A stretch of 64,000 bases of DNA from Paraphysomonas bandaiensis (taxonomy: Eukaryota > Chrysophyceae). How positions within the stretch are numbered: position 1 is the stretch's first letter; the number at the start of each line of letters is the position of its first letter. Positions 33,201 to 44,190 of this stretch are shown here, piece after piece. Below the pieces are notes generated by a model. The model did no database searches and was not told the DNA's origin. It worked only from the letters and a program-made list of their open reading frames with translations. The stretch covers positions 1 to 64,000 of the forward strand of contig CBFFRP010000620.1 of NCBI GenBank assembly GCA_965644295.1, given 5' to 3'. The position numbers were made by a program, and so were the translations under genes.

Positions 33201-33722
33201 ACGGTGACAAGTGATATAAAGCGTATTTATGCAAACCCTTTGCTCCAGAAATTTGTCCTCTATTAGATCTGACAGTATATGTTTTCTGTATCCATCGATC
33301 CAGTGTCGAAGATGCTAAACATTCATTTGCTGGAAACGATCAGTATAAGAGATATGTTTTCTGTATCCATCGATCCAGTGTCGAAGATGCTAAATATTCA
33401 CTTGCTGGAAACGATCAGAATAAGAGATATTACAGTTTTCTCGTCGATGCAGTAACAAATGGAATCGATAAATCATTGGATCTTGGTTGCGCAAGGGAAG
33501 ATATAGGAACTCATAGCAATCGGAACTTTGCGGAATCAACTTCAGTATCCAAACTTGATGGACCTAGTAGAACTCAAGTTTTCTTGAGGGCTGGACAAGG
33601 AGTAAGCAGAACTCAGACTGCTATATGTTTTCGGAAGCCGATGGCGATGCCTTCGTAGGTCGTACGACTTCGCAGTTGAATATAACAGCTGATGTTTTAT
33701 GTTTTACGTCCTGAGTAACCCA
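33200..33722 (+). pseudogene. Decayed tyrosine-recombinase (Crypton/Ngaro-like) C-terminal domain
   Basis: Conceptual translation across several frames resembles the catalytic part of tyrosine-recombinase transposons: a region like YANP...PEICPLLDL, then SSVEDAKHSFAGNDQ, then LGCAREDIGTHSNRNFAEST with the H-x-x-R signature, KLDGPSRTQVFLRAGQGV, and in another frame DCYMFSEADGDAFVGRTTSQ with the candidate nucleophile Tyr. Early stops, at least one frameshift and a 75-bp internal duplication show it is dead. Family assignment rests on motif order I know from such elements. Confidence 0.6.
33281..33430 (+). repeat. 75-bp tandem duplication in the recombinase remnant
   Basis: 33281-33355 (gttttctgtatccatcgatc onward) is repeated at 33356-33430 with a few substitutions, an in-frame duplication within the dead coding region. 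Confidence 0.9.
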
Positions 33723-34454
33723 TCGTCCACACAGCATATAATAATCTACTAAAGCAGGGATAGACCAACGTTACGATATACATTCACGTCCATTGAACAA
33801 CAAACAGGAAAGTTCTACCCGTACCGAGAACGAGGTTTACTCGCGTTATGTGCTCATGTCCTGGAGTCGTGCCTTACAAGCTACCAGACATCAGGTTCCG
33901 TTGTTGCACCTACTTCATAAGAAGAGCACCACGAATGCCGCCATATTCATACAATGAGACGCCTCTTCATTGATAGTCATATATAATCATATAGTCATAC
34001 GGTCATGTAGGCATATAGCATATACGCATATAGGCAGGTCTGTTGCAGAGAGAGCTCAAGTGCAACCTATATGCGCAGTCTCATCTACCCACAGCATACA
34101 ATCTCAATAAGCCGCATTTCTTCTATAGATAAGACAGCAGAGGTGTGCAGCTCAGTGCTAGTTATTGTACGATAAGCATATGAAGATGCGTGTATGCTAC
34201 ATGTCATTATGATACACACATAGTGCACGCAAAATGTATACAACAGTATACCATGTATACTGTCATGTATATATCTATCCTGTATACAACGTAATACGTA
34301 CCTATATACAATTTTCACATATTTTCATACTTTTGATCATTACAAAACCCGCCATTTTCATAAAAAAGAAAAGCCGCCTGTAGGAATTCCCAGTGTACTG
34401 TTGTACCTGTACTGCTTCACTGTTGTGTACTGCACAGTGTAACATCCTCAAACT
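33723..34454. other. Gap with simple ATA/CAT-rich DNA
   Basis: Region between the recombinase remnant and the shared upstream module. Around 33976-34036 atatagtcat/catatag words recur as simple sequence. No gene was supported. Confidence 0.5.
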
Positions 34455-34585
34455 ATTAGCATCTCCGTTTTCGGAAATAAATTGAAGCAAAACTCCTCTA
34501 TATTACTGATATACAACGACGGCTGGAATACAGATAATTGTTGTCTCAATATTATGAACAAAAAAACAAAAATAAACAAAGATGC
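34455..34585 (+). promoter_or_regulatory. Shared upstream module, RING-IBR gene copy
   Basis: Located 130-260 bp upstream of the RING-IBR ATG. It aligns with the minus strand of 6601-6735 upstream of the CRN-like gene. Identical words include cggaaataaat, ctatattactga, cggctggaataca and caaaaataaac. Homology is certain to the eye; use as a promoter or enhancer is inference. Confidence 0.6.
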
Positions 34586-34712
34586 CCTACGTCCATTTTA
34601 TGGACTCGTAGAGAGACTCCTTCATACGTGAATCATACATGCTTACATGCAAGCCATAATTCACACATACATTCAGTCTTATAAAAGTAAACTATTGACT
34701 TGATACCGCGAG

Positions 34713-36452
34713 ATGATTTCAGATGATGAGATGAGCGAGATATCTTACGGCTTCAGTAAATACTCCACGACAGGAGATGTATGCGATGTGTGTGAGTATG
34801 ACGAGGAACAAGGAATACGCCTCATGGATAGCAGCATTAATGGCATTGTTTCCCATGCAAAAGAGATTCTTGGCTACACACCGGCGCTCAGTAATCAATA
34901 TGTGTCAGAGGCTTCATGCATACGGTTACTATGCCGATATCGATGGGATGTCACAGCCCTTAAAACAGATATGCAAGAAGATAGAGTGTTTAATCAGATG
35001 CTGTCTCCCATTCCGATGAATCTTGTGGGCAATGCTTGTGATTCCAATGCCAATCTGACATGTGATATCTGTGCCAATGACGTACCATACGAGTTTACCA
35101 GCAGTGGTGGATGTGGCCATTCATACTGTAATAGTTGTTGGGGGAAGTATATTACCACCTGTATTGACGATGACAAGGTGTTTGCAGTAAAGTGTATGCA
35201 TGCTGAGTGTGAGTGTTTCTTGGAGAGTGACAACATAATTGCTATCGCTCAGGATTCTGCCGAGTTGTTTATTAAGAAACGGTTTACTAACTTCGTATCC
35301 CGCCACTCCGACCTAGTGTACTGTCCAAAAGAGTCTTGCTCTGTCCTTTTGAAGGCGACTCCAGATGTTGTCGGTGTCACATGCTGTAAATGTCATCATG
35401 AGTTTTGTCAAATGTGTAACGAGGCGGCACACTGGCCTGCTTCATGCGGTTGGTCTGGCCAGTTCGAGAAGGCATGCAACGATATAAAAATAGCAGCCTT
35501 GCGTCAAATTTTGCCCACGTACAATGCTAGTAGTGCTAACCGTGCTGAGATTTATGATAAAGGATTCTGTCCACTAAAGTTTCGTCAACTACAATTGTTG
35601 TTTAATCAGCTGCGTGAAACACTTATTCGAGAGTATCTGGCTGAGGCGGGTGTAAGAATTGTCCTTGCCGTGGCAGTACTTTGTAAACACTTAGGTCTTG
35701 ACTTCTATTCTTTCTTCAACTACATCAGAGGATTACTTCGCCAAACCGAACTCGGCGTAACACGAGAAATATTAGAAATATTAGATCTTACTCGGAACAG
35801 GTGGTATGTTTCTCCCGCTGTTATCGCTTGTCTTGAGGAGACTTTACGCACTTTCGAAATTATTAGTTTTACGAGAGATAGAGATTGTCAGAGTGAATAC
35901 GATGCTGGTACAGAGAACATACATCAGATGCAATGTCGCCCTACTGTAGACGATTCTGATGTACTACAATGTGAATATGATTTACTCAGAAGAGTAATTG
36001 AGCTATGTCCAGATATTCTCGATTTGGAATGTTTTAAAGATGCTAAAAATGAGCAAGAAATTTTGACAGAAACTCATTCTCTGCTCTTACAAATACAAGT
36101 AATTGAGGACAGAGAGAAAGATTTCGAACTTAATGCAATTAATATTCGTGACAAAACTATGGTACATGAAGCTGCAGTAAAAGCGGTTAAAATTATTTGT
36201 AAAGGCTATCGACTCGCACGATACTTCTGTATACACCTTCTGAATATGGGTGACTTGAAGCGAGCTCGGTTTACAGATTTATATATGCAATTTGTTCCTA
36301 AGATTATGGAGTGTTGCGAGTCTACTCTCAATATTTTGGAATCACAAGAGTTTGGACTGAAATCGGAGGAGGGGCCTTTAATTGATGCGTGTTATGCCGC
36401 TGAAGGTCTACAGACGCAATTCGTCGACATAATTCTGCGTAATGACATTTAG
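34713..36452 (+). CDS. RING1-IBR protein lacking RING2 (Ariadne-like)
   Basis: 579 residues in one intronless frame. A UBA-like helical segment (EASCIRLLCRYRWDVTALKT) precedes a RING1 of pattern CDIC-x13-CGHSYCNSC-x17-C-x4-C (about residues 115-170), then an IBR with CPKESC, CCKCHHEFCQMC and a final H/C pair (about 205-250). In Ariadne-type RBR E3 ligases a RING2 with the catalytic Cys should follow; here the chain goes straight into a long helical region (PLKFRQLQLLFNQLRETLIR), with no CPxC pair. It may bind E2 through RING1 but cannot use the normal RBR thioester step. Intronless state amid intron-rich genes, flanking repeats and shared upstream DNA suggest a mobile or duplicated accessory gene. 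Confidence 0.75.
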   Translation: MISDDEMSEISYGFSKYSTTGDVCDVCEYDEEQGIRLMDSSINGIVSHAKEILGYTPALSNQYVSEASCIRLLCRYRWDVTALKTDMQEDRVFNQMLSPIPMNLVGNACDSNANLTCDICANDVPYEFTSSGGCGHSYCNSCWGKYITTCIDDDKVFAVKCMHAECECFLESDNIIAIAQDSAELFIKKRFTNFVSRHSDLVYCPKESCSVLLKATPDVVGVTCCKCHHEFCQMCNEAAHWPASCGWSGQFEKACNDIKIAALRQILPTYNASSANRAEIYDKGFCPLKFRQLQLLFNQLRETLIREYLAEAGVRIVLAVAVLCKHLGLDFYSFFNYIRGLLRQTELGVTREILEILDLTRNRWYVSPAVIACLEETLRTFEIISFTRDRDCQSEYDAGTENIHQMQCRPTVDDSDVLQCEYDLLRRVIELCPDILDLECFKDAKNEQEILTETHSLLLQIQVIEDREKDFELNAINIRDKTMVHEAAVKAVKIICKGYRLARYFCIHLLNMGDLKRARFTDLYMQFVPKIMECCESTLNILESQEFGLKSEEGPLIDACYAAEGLQTQFVDIILRNDI

Positions 36453-36589
36453 TTTCGATTAACTTGTTAACGCTGAAATCGGAGTCAAATGTTATAACTT
36501 AGGTACCTCTTTTGCGGTATTGTAAGAGATAGTATACCAATGCATGTTTAACTTCATTACTATGCTAGTGTCATGTGTCATATTTTATA

Positions 36590-36860
36590 ACTACTTGGTT
36601 GAATATCAAACTACTATAACTAGTTGGTTTTGTAAATGCCATTCTTCGTATATAATAGAGAAATAGAGGCCGAGGAAGAGCTATTCACTATAAACTTATA
36701 TCATGATTAGAAACGTTCAACATATATTTTATTCATTGTGAGTGCTTAGATGGGCAACATGAAACGTTACTGAAGAGTGGTACTAACTCGATAAATATTC
36801 ATTACTTTGTGGTCAGTAAACAAGATATATTACATTACGAGGAGCACGGCTAATCGAAAC
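36590..36860 (+). repeat. Dispersed repeat flanking the RING-IBR locus, right copy
   Basis: Right partner of 33090-33200, same orientation. It begins with a weak relative of the CTAGT/TTGGTTGAAT repeat and ends gaggagcacggctaatcgaa, after which similarity stops. Confidence 0.7.
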
Positions 36861-36914
36861 CACATGATGTCATAATATATTTTTCGTATAAATAACTAGC
36901 CTCTAAAAAGGAAC

Positions 36915-37511
36915 CTACGTCGAAAAGTACAGCAAGACAGGATCACCAAATTCACATGGCTTGAAGTCATAAAATATTTGATATATGGGCAGGTTGTTGT
37001 CGTTTTCATTTCCATCTGCATCGCAGTCCTGTTGACAAGTGTGACTAAGGTTATTAACCGCACACTTGTTGAGTTACACTTACAATCACTTGCCCAGAAA
37101 TACCACATTCTTGCAGTGTCAGCATCTCGTCATTAATTTCATTAGCTTCAGAAAAATTATTCAAACATATTTTCAAATCTGACATCCGTCCGTGTCTTTT
37201 CGCCAGCACTTTCTGGATAATAACATATATAACACTAACATAACAGCCGCACATGAACTCAACGCACCTTAATTGAAAATATTCGAGTGTCCTCCTTGAA
37301 CTTCATCGTAAAGTTCATATACTTCCAATTAAGTAAACGAAAATCTAATATTACCCACTTGTCTCTTTCTTCGACAAGAAGAACAGGCTTGTGTTCTGTC
37401 GGCTCTTTCTGTTTATAGATGTTACGTATATATATAAGAGGAGCGAGAGATCGTATATATTACCGGACCAGCATCCTTTTTAGTATCCGCCTTCTTCTTT
37501 TTAGCGCCCAT
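36915..37511 (-). CDS. Ubiquitin-like-fold protein, 143 aa, four exons
   Basis: Exons on the minus strand: 37464-37511, 37268-37408, 37084-37212, 36915-37028. The three introns are each exactly 55 bp, phase 0, with consensus ends, and give 143 residues. A Lys-rich start (MGAKKKKADTKKDAGP) is followed by a beta-rich part (VILDFRLLNWKYMNFTMKFK) and a helix/TL pattern (KVLAKRHGRMSDLKICL, then DEMLTLQECGISG) like a ubiquitin-type beta-grasp, where 'DxxTLxxCGI' sits in the usual place. The C-terminus is IFYDFKPCEFGDPVLLYF. I do not recognise the family by name. It is head-to-head with the TM9SF gene, 521 bp apart. Confidence 0.75.
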
Positions 37512-38032
37512 AATAACACTGAGCCTTAAAAGTCGGTTATTAATATACCACCCAGTGGATGCAGTGCAGGTGTTTGTATGATGAGCTCAGATGGCTTCAT
37601 ATGAACACCTCCATCCAAATGTAACGGCACAAATATAAACTGAAAGAGATCGAGATGATGTGACCCCTCAAGATATCTGGGCTATTTTTCATGACCTGCA
37701 GTCAATTTTGGTCACTTTTCTACCAAAAATGCTGAAATTAAGGTTTTCGACGAGTTTTGGTGCGGAAAAATTACTAGAAAATTATTTGCATATGAAATGT
37801 AGGGAGGATGTACGAGTAGTAGATAGGAAGGTCCCTGTACCTATATACAGAGTCATATGATCTGGACAGGATCTTCATACCATCATATACAGAGTATGTA
37901 CATATACAGTACAGAGCAGCAGGATGACAGAGCTGAGTGTGTATGTATGGAGTATCATACACAGACGCTGCAGAGGATTCTACACAGAATTCCACTCACA
38001 TCTCACTCCACTACCAGTAAAACCTCCTAAAC
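37512..38032. promoter_or_regulatory. Divergent intergenic region
   Basis: A 521-bp space between two divergent starts (ubiquitin-like gene and TM9SF gene), so both promoters lie here. A 66-codon open stretch at 37660 starts at GTG and has no recognised content; it is not called. Confidence 0.4.
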
Positions 38033-40083
38033 ATGAACACACTCATACACATCACACTCCTATCCACAGTAACCCTCACTAATGCCTTCTATCTTCCTGG
38101 TGTCGCCCCACATGACTTCTATGCAGGTGAACCAGTCGAATTAAAGGTAAACAAACTCAGGTACCTCAACTCACATACATACACATCATGTAACCTCCCT
38201 ATAGCTCCATACGGACACAGCTGCCATATGACTACTACTCTCTGAAGTACTGTAAGCCTCCTGAAGGCATTCATTCAGAGTCTGAGAATCTCGGCGAGTT
38301 CTTAAGGGGGGATCGTATAGAGAACTCTCCTTATAAGGTACCCATCTAATCAGTCATATCACTGTTCTTGATTCCTTGTTTTACAGGTTGAGATGTTAGA
38401 AGATGAGTTCTGTAAAGTAGTGTGCCAAGTATCGCTATCGAATTCTGATGCCAGTGCGTTTAAAAAGACTATCAAGAATGAGTATCACAATAATTGGATT
38501 GTGGATAATCTCCCTGCTGCCTCTATTCTTGATTCGGGTCATTTTATTACGACTCAGTATGTGGGATTCCCAGTTGGATATAAAGAGGCGAACTCCTTCT
38601 ACCTCTATAATCACGTCAACATTGTCCTAGAGTACTCATCTGTTGGGGAAGATGCACACCGCATTGTAGGTTTCTACGTGGAGCCAATCTCTATTAAACA
38701 CCGATTTGTTGGTGGGAAACTCTGGGATGGTCGTGGTGAGCCACCACCTCGTGCAGCTTGCAGGGATGGCGAACATCTGGCCTTCGACAGCAACAGAGAT
38801 GCTCAGAGGGTTGAATCTGGGGCACTCCTATATACGTATGATGTGGAGTGGCGTGAGAGTTCTGTACAATGGGCAAGTCGCTGGGACGTGTATCTCTCTC
38901 AGAATAACGCTGTGTCAGACCGTGTTCACTGGTTCAGTATTGTGAACTCTGTGCTCATTGTCATGTTTTTAGCATTCATGGTTGCAATGATACTAGTTCG
39001 AACTCTCAATCGAGATATCAGCAAATACAACCGAGTCATGACGGATGAAGAGAAAGCGGACCAAGCGGAAGAGACTGGCTGGAAGTTGGTACACGCAGAT
39101 GTGTTCCGACCGCCTGTCCAGTATCCCATGCTCTTTTGTATATTTGCCGGGACTGGGATGCAGCTATTTATGTGCGCCATGTTTTTGATCATCTTTGCTG
39201 CGGTGGGATTCTTATCACCTGCAAACCGGGGGTCTCTTATGATTGGACTACTTCTAATTTTTGTACTTCTGGGATCTTTGTCTGGATACACATCAGCGAG
39301 GCTGTATAAAACATTCAAGGGCAAGCAGTGGCAACGTTGTACCTTATTGACTGCCACCCTCTTTCCTGGTATTTGCTTCACTGTATTCTTCATTTTGAAT
39401 GCTGTTGTTTGGTCGTACGGGTCGACTGGAGCAATTCCTGTTCTCTCGATGTTAGCAATTCTGACCCTTTGGTTTGGTATCTCTGTACCCCTCGTTTTCA
39501 TTGGAGCCTACTTCGGATATAAAAAGGACGCACTTACTTTCCCTGTTGTGACATCTAACATTCCCCGCCAGATACCCACTCAGCCGTGGTTCCTTGAGAT
39601 CACGCTCACCACTCTGTTAGGGGGTATATTGCCGTTTGGTGCGTGCTTTGTTGAGATGTTTTTCATTATGTCTTCTGTCTGGATGGATCAGTACTACTAC
39701 GTCTTTGGGTTCCTGCTTTTATCCTTTATCATCCTCACTATCACTTGCGCTGAGGTCACCATTGTTCTCTGCTACTTTCAATTGTGCGCTGAAGATTATC
39801 GCTGGTGGTGGCGATCTATGATGACGTCGGGATCCACCGCCCTGTACGTGTTTCTGTATGCCTGCTTCTACTTCTACAGACTGGAGAGCAACATGACCGT
39901 CACGTACTTTCTGTACTTCGGTTACATGGGTATCATCTCCCTGGGCATATTCTTGATTACAGGTTAGTGATCATGATGACATAATAGTGCTTGATCATAG
40001 TATGTGTATTATCAGGTGCTATTGGCTTTTTCTCAGCACTATATTTCACTCACAGCATCTACGGGTCTATCAAGGTGGACTGA
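38033..40083 (+). CDS. Transmembrane 9 superfamily (nonaspanin) protein
   Basis: Exons 38033-38160, 38205-38337, 38387-39962, 40016-40083; introns of 44, 49 and 53 bp restore a 634-residue protein, normal for TM9SF2/4-type nonaspanins. It opens with a signal peptide, then [20 protein letters not shown], the family N-terminal signature, and [13 protein letters not shown] large lumenal domain ends near [15 protein letters not shown], followed by nine predicted membrane spans and motifs such as [12 protein letters not shown] and [20 protein letters not shown]. The C-terminus ends IKVD, close to the K-x-D/E Golgi-retention type of the family. Expected in Golgi/endosomes, in membrane-protein sorting and adhesion. 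Confidence 0.95.
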
Positions 40084-41914
40084 GTACATCTTTTTCACAG
40101 CAATAAGTCAGGCCATAGATATCGTAGCGTGTTGTCTGAAGTAAAACAGAATTTAGCGAACTAGAATATAGATTAGACTGTAGGTTGTCAACTATATTGT
40201 ACCAAAACCGTATTGAAATATAATGTAATCACCTTTGTGCCAGTTTGATATATATGGTGTGGTTTATATAATATAGTTTCTCCATCATACAAGATACTCC
40301 CTAGCAATCAGACTTGAGCAACAATAGATTGAATCGCAAATTAAATTAATTGACTTTAAATGATTAATGTTTCCATTTACCAATTAATATAAGTAATTGC
40401 GTGGCTTAAGTATATAGATAGTTGATAGCATCTTAAGATGTTTAGTTACTGATGGTGTCATTTTTAAACTTACTAAATGTTGCAGATGCTCCTACGTTCC
40501 TACTATTTTTAACTTAGTATGTCTGAAAAATTAGTATAGGCTCAGTTGCCATTTTTAATAGAGACGTCTGCAACAATTAGAAATGGCACTGTATAGTTTA
40601 GCAGGAACGTCGGATGAATTTTGTAGGGGTAATATATTTTTGAGCACTGATCATAGAGTACAAACACATTATCTATTACCGTAGAAGACCTAGATGTATG
40701 TTCTCTGTTAATTGTAACTGTGTGATAGTATTAGGGTCAGTAAACACTTTATTTTAGCACGTAAAAGTAATATTATATTCAAGGTTGTTGGAAAAACTGA
40801 CCACCTTCACACATGCAATTAGTTCCAATCGAAGTGGATCATGTCAGGGTAGGGGTGTTTTGTTAGGGAAAGGGTTAACGCCATCGTCTGTAAACTTTTT
40901 CTATCAGCTGAAGAAGAAAGTTTCAAGAAATCAGTAGTCAAGATTCAACTTGGTATGGGAACTAAACCGCGCTGAAAGGGCACATGTGTGATACTTTTTG
41001 ATAAATATCGTACCTCCAGACGAGAAGGTAAAGCATATGATGAGGAAAACGAGGCCATTGGTTTAGTTAAATACAGCTGTTTACTGAAAAACACGCACTA
41101 AAGTACCACCACGATATCATTGCATGAAGCACTTTTATATCATTACCAATGTTTGGATCTTAGCAGACATAATATTGTTAGGAAGCATATGGTAATTAGA
41201 AATTTGAGGTTTCGGCGTGCGTATCAGCGTCTTTGGGATGATACTGTAATTCAGAGAGCAATATCATTCAAGGAAATGAATAACGCATTAATTGTTACAC
41301 AAATCTTTCAGGAATTAATAAATGAAAACATAAAATAACTGTATCAACATCATGCCGCTACGGAGCCAGTTAACCTATGCTATAGTGATTCTATAAATAT
41401 AGAACATAGAGTAGTATATACATAGTTATCTCACATCTATATAATTATATGTTGTAGAACATTTAAAGCATTTGAAGACTGAACACTAGTAATTTCTTGT
41501 TATAAAGTTAGCGAATGACAATTTAATGTTGTGTCACTGAGATGGAAAGGAACATGATATACATTAAAAATAGAAGTCATGGTGACTATATCACAGCTAC
41601 TATGTGGTCTTAGTTATTAGCTATTAGGACAGAGATTCAAAAACACTTGTAAACATAGAGTTGTTATACTCACTACCACTTTGCTGTTGACTTTGAGCAT
41701 GAATGTCATCGTAGAAGTAAACGTTGTTGACCGTTTCATCAGAAGTTATGCTAAATAAATAATATATCTCGTGAATAAAAAAACGTTATTCATTAATGGC
41801 AACCTTTCCGCTACTTACATAGTAGTATAAATTTATGTCGAATATTGCTTCTCACTACAATAGCTACAACCACTTCAATATGCTACGGTTGTTGCTACAG
41901 TCCACTCTCCCATC
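40084..41914. other. 1.8-kb intergenic region
   Basis: AT-rich DNA between the TM9SF gene and the convergent helical-repeat gene. A 72-codon stretch at 41120-41338 (HYQCLDLSRHNIVRKHM, Arg-rich) is open but starts at TTG and matches nothing I know; it may be a remnant. Otherwise no gene, RNA or repeat was seen. Confidence 0.5.
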
Positions 41915-42646
41915 CTAAGGTTTAGATTGTACATCCTCTTCACTGGCAGAAAACGATTCTCCAGCTCTCTTTGCCTCTTGAGCCACAACGTCAGTGGCTG
42001 CCTTCACAGCGTCAGAAATTCCGTACTTCTGATCAATCTCGTGAGCAAGTACCCCGGCTCTCTCGGCAGTACTCTTCACTGTATCAGAAACCTTATAGGT
42101 CTCGTCAATCTCATGAGCTTTTGCAGCAATCGAATCCGCAGTACTCTTCACAGTCTCAGATACTTTATACGTTTCATCAATCTCTTTGGCTTTGCTCATG
42201 GCCATATTCGTAGCTGAGGTGACCCTCTCAGACACATGATACTTTGCATCAAGTTCTTTCAACCGATCCGTTATTCTGTACGTTTCATCTAAACGATGTG
42301 CATGCTCTCTAATCTTCTGTTCAAATGAACCAAACACAGTTGCTTTTGAAGTTGAAGGTGAGTGTTGCTTCTGTTCGATGGTCGTTGCTTGAACCACACT
42401 ATCAAACTCTCCTTCAACAGCAGCACCAATCAAATACATCTCATCAACTTCAACTCCTTCTTCTTTTCCTAAGAATTCTCTTGATGGTATGAATATTTCA
42501 TTCTCTTTAATGATAGCAATCAGAGTCTCTCCTGATGATGCATGAGGAGGGAGGGTTACACGGAATACTCGCTTATCATCGAGCTCCACGTAACACTCTT
42601 GATCCAGATGAAGAGGAACTGTAAAGGAAACTAACTTCTGAGTCAT
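41915..42646 (-). CDS. Helical-repeat protein (EIDETYKVS repeats)
   Basis: 243 residues, single exon, ATG at 42646. The first 80 residues are beta-rich (FRVTLPPHASSGETLIAI). From about 110 to 235 come five to six repeats of roughly 29 residues around (L/I)DETYKVS(D/E)TVKS followed by an Ala-rich helix. Similar 'LDEKYxVSEK' helices occur in plant BPA1-type proteins and in lipid- or membrane-binding helical proteins, which is the closest analogy I can give. No signal peptide or membrane span. Likely an amphipathic-helix protein; precise role unknown. Confidence 0.75.
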   Translation of the reverse strand: MTQKLVSFTVPLHLDQECYVELDDKRVFRVTLPPHASSGETLIAIIKENEIFIPSREFLGKEEGVEVDEMYLIGAAVEGEFDSVVQATTIEQKQHSPSTSKATVFGSFEQKIREHAHRLDETYRITDRLKELDAKYHVSERVTSATNMAMSKAKEIDETYKVSETVKSTADSIAAKAHEIDETYKVSDTVKSTAERAGVLAHEIDQKYGISDAVKAATDVVAQEAKRAGESFSASEEDVQSKP

Positions 42647-43303
42647 TGGTCTTATATGATTGTATGCTTTCGTCTCTATGAGTTATGAATGTATGTGTAT
42701 GTGTGTGTAGATATGTATGTGTATGTGTAGTGGAGTGTGTGTGCGTATACTGATAGAGTGTTCCGTAGAGAATGTATGGAATGTGCTGCACTGTCCGTCC
42801 ATAGTCAGTCTACAGTATTCTTCATATTGAAGAGAATGATGAAGTAAGTTGAGTCTCTGCGTCAGGTTCAAACAGAATATTCCATAGATAGAAATTAAGA
42901 TCTCAACGATATACGATGAACTACAGTGGTAATACAGAAGGAAGACTACGAGTGGTATACGGCGGAATTCTTTGAATTCTTTTTGTACAGCTGGAGCAGC
43001 AGTACATGTATATACTGGGTATACCTCCTATACACAGCATATATACAATATACCCTACACTGGTCCCTATATGTACTTGTGTACTGCTGCTACTGTATAT
43101 GTGTTTATATGGAAGCTGGTGTGGTGCTACGCGTATTGGTATTAATACGCTCATACACTAACACTGTCTCTCATATTTGAAGGTGGGCTTCATACAAATA
43201 TATCCAAACACTCCCACAGGAACTACATCCACCTACAGTTTACACACTGATACCTCATAGATATCGATATATATATAGCAGTGTTTAAGCCCGCTATCTT
43301 ACG
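42647..43303. other. Divergent intergenic region with TG-rich microsatellite
   Basis: 657 bp between two divergent starts (helical-repeat gene and YKT6). A (TG/TA)n-rich stretch, gtatgtgtatgtgtgtgtag, lies at about 42690-42735. No gene supported. Confidence 0.5.
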
Positions 43304-44190
43304 ATGCTGTTGCTGGGATTAAGTAAGCATAGGAGCGTTAGTTTATCTGTGTCATGTTTTGTTATTCAGGTATACTTAGATTTAATCAAGACACCTCAGA
43401 GCCTGTTATGCTGGTACAGGGATGTGAGCTGTCTTCTTTTGGTTTCTTTCAGCGGGGAAGGTACTGTTTATCTCATGGCGTCATGGCCTCTCTAACCACT
43501 CGTGACTTCATATTTAGCGTTCGCGAGATGATTACTTTTTTTGCGAAGACTATCACGAAGCGAACCCCTCCTGGACAACGACAGTCGGTGCAAAACGAAG
43601 GTGGGATATTGTATGCAGTTTATTTACAATAACAGGGTGTTTGGCGGCTGCCCTATCGTTATTTTATACACGCTAATGACATTGCTGGACTGATCTTTGA
43701 ATAGTTTCATAATGTGGATAGCCACAGATTATATATTATTAAAGTTATTGATTGACCTTTCTCATCTTGTATTATGACTGCAGAGTACATGGTGCATGTA
43801 TATATGCGCACGGATGGCCTCTGCGCTTGCGCCACTGTTGACAAGGAGTACCCAGCCCGTGTCGCTTACTCCCTCTTGTCGAAAATTTTGGAGGACTTTG
43901 ATTCAGCCTTTCCTAATTGGCGAAGGGAGTCCCGTAATGAGGCCTTGTTGTGGCCTGCTTTAGATGAGGCTGTTGTCAAGTACCAAGACCCTTCCCAAGC
44001 CGATCAGATAATGAGAATCCAGCGTAATCTGGATGAAACAAAAGACATCTTGCACAACACTATTGACACAGTATTGGAGAGGGGTGAGAAGCTTGAAGAT
44101 CTTGTGGAGCGCTCAGGAGAACTAAGTGCACAGTCTAAGTTATTTTATAAGCAGGCGAAACGAACGAATTCATGTTGTGCGGTTGTGTGA
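43304..44190 (+). CDS. YKT6: YKT6 family v-SNARE (longin R-SNARE)
   Basis: Exons 43304-43322, 43370-43460, 43518-43600, 43784-44190; introns of 47, 57 and 183 bp restore 199 residues, the family length. The longin domain shows CELSSFGFFQRGS, TKRTPPGQRQSV and EYMVHVYMRTDGL, followed by PARVAYSLL. The R-SNARE helix starts near DQIMRIQRNLDETKDILHNT with the central Arg. The C-terminus ends TNSCCAVV: two cysteines for lipidation (palmitate and prenyl) as in YKT6, with the prenylated Cys fourth from the end. Role: membrane fusion in ER-Golgi, endosomal and autophagic routes. The tiny first exon (MLLLGLS) is the least certain part. Confidence 0.93.

Noticed and set aside
38926-39501. 191-codon minus-strand frame opposite TM9SF
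   Set aside because: Shadow of the well-supported nonaspanin exon.
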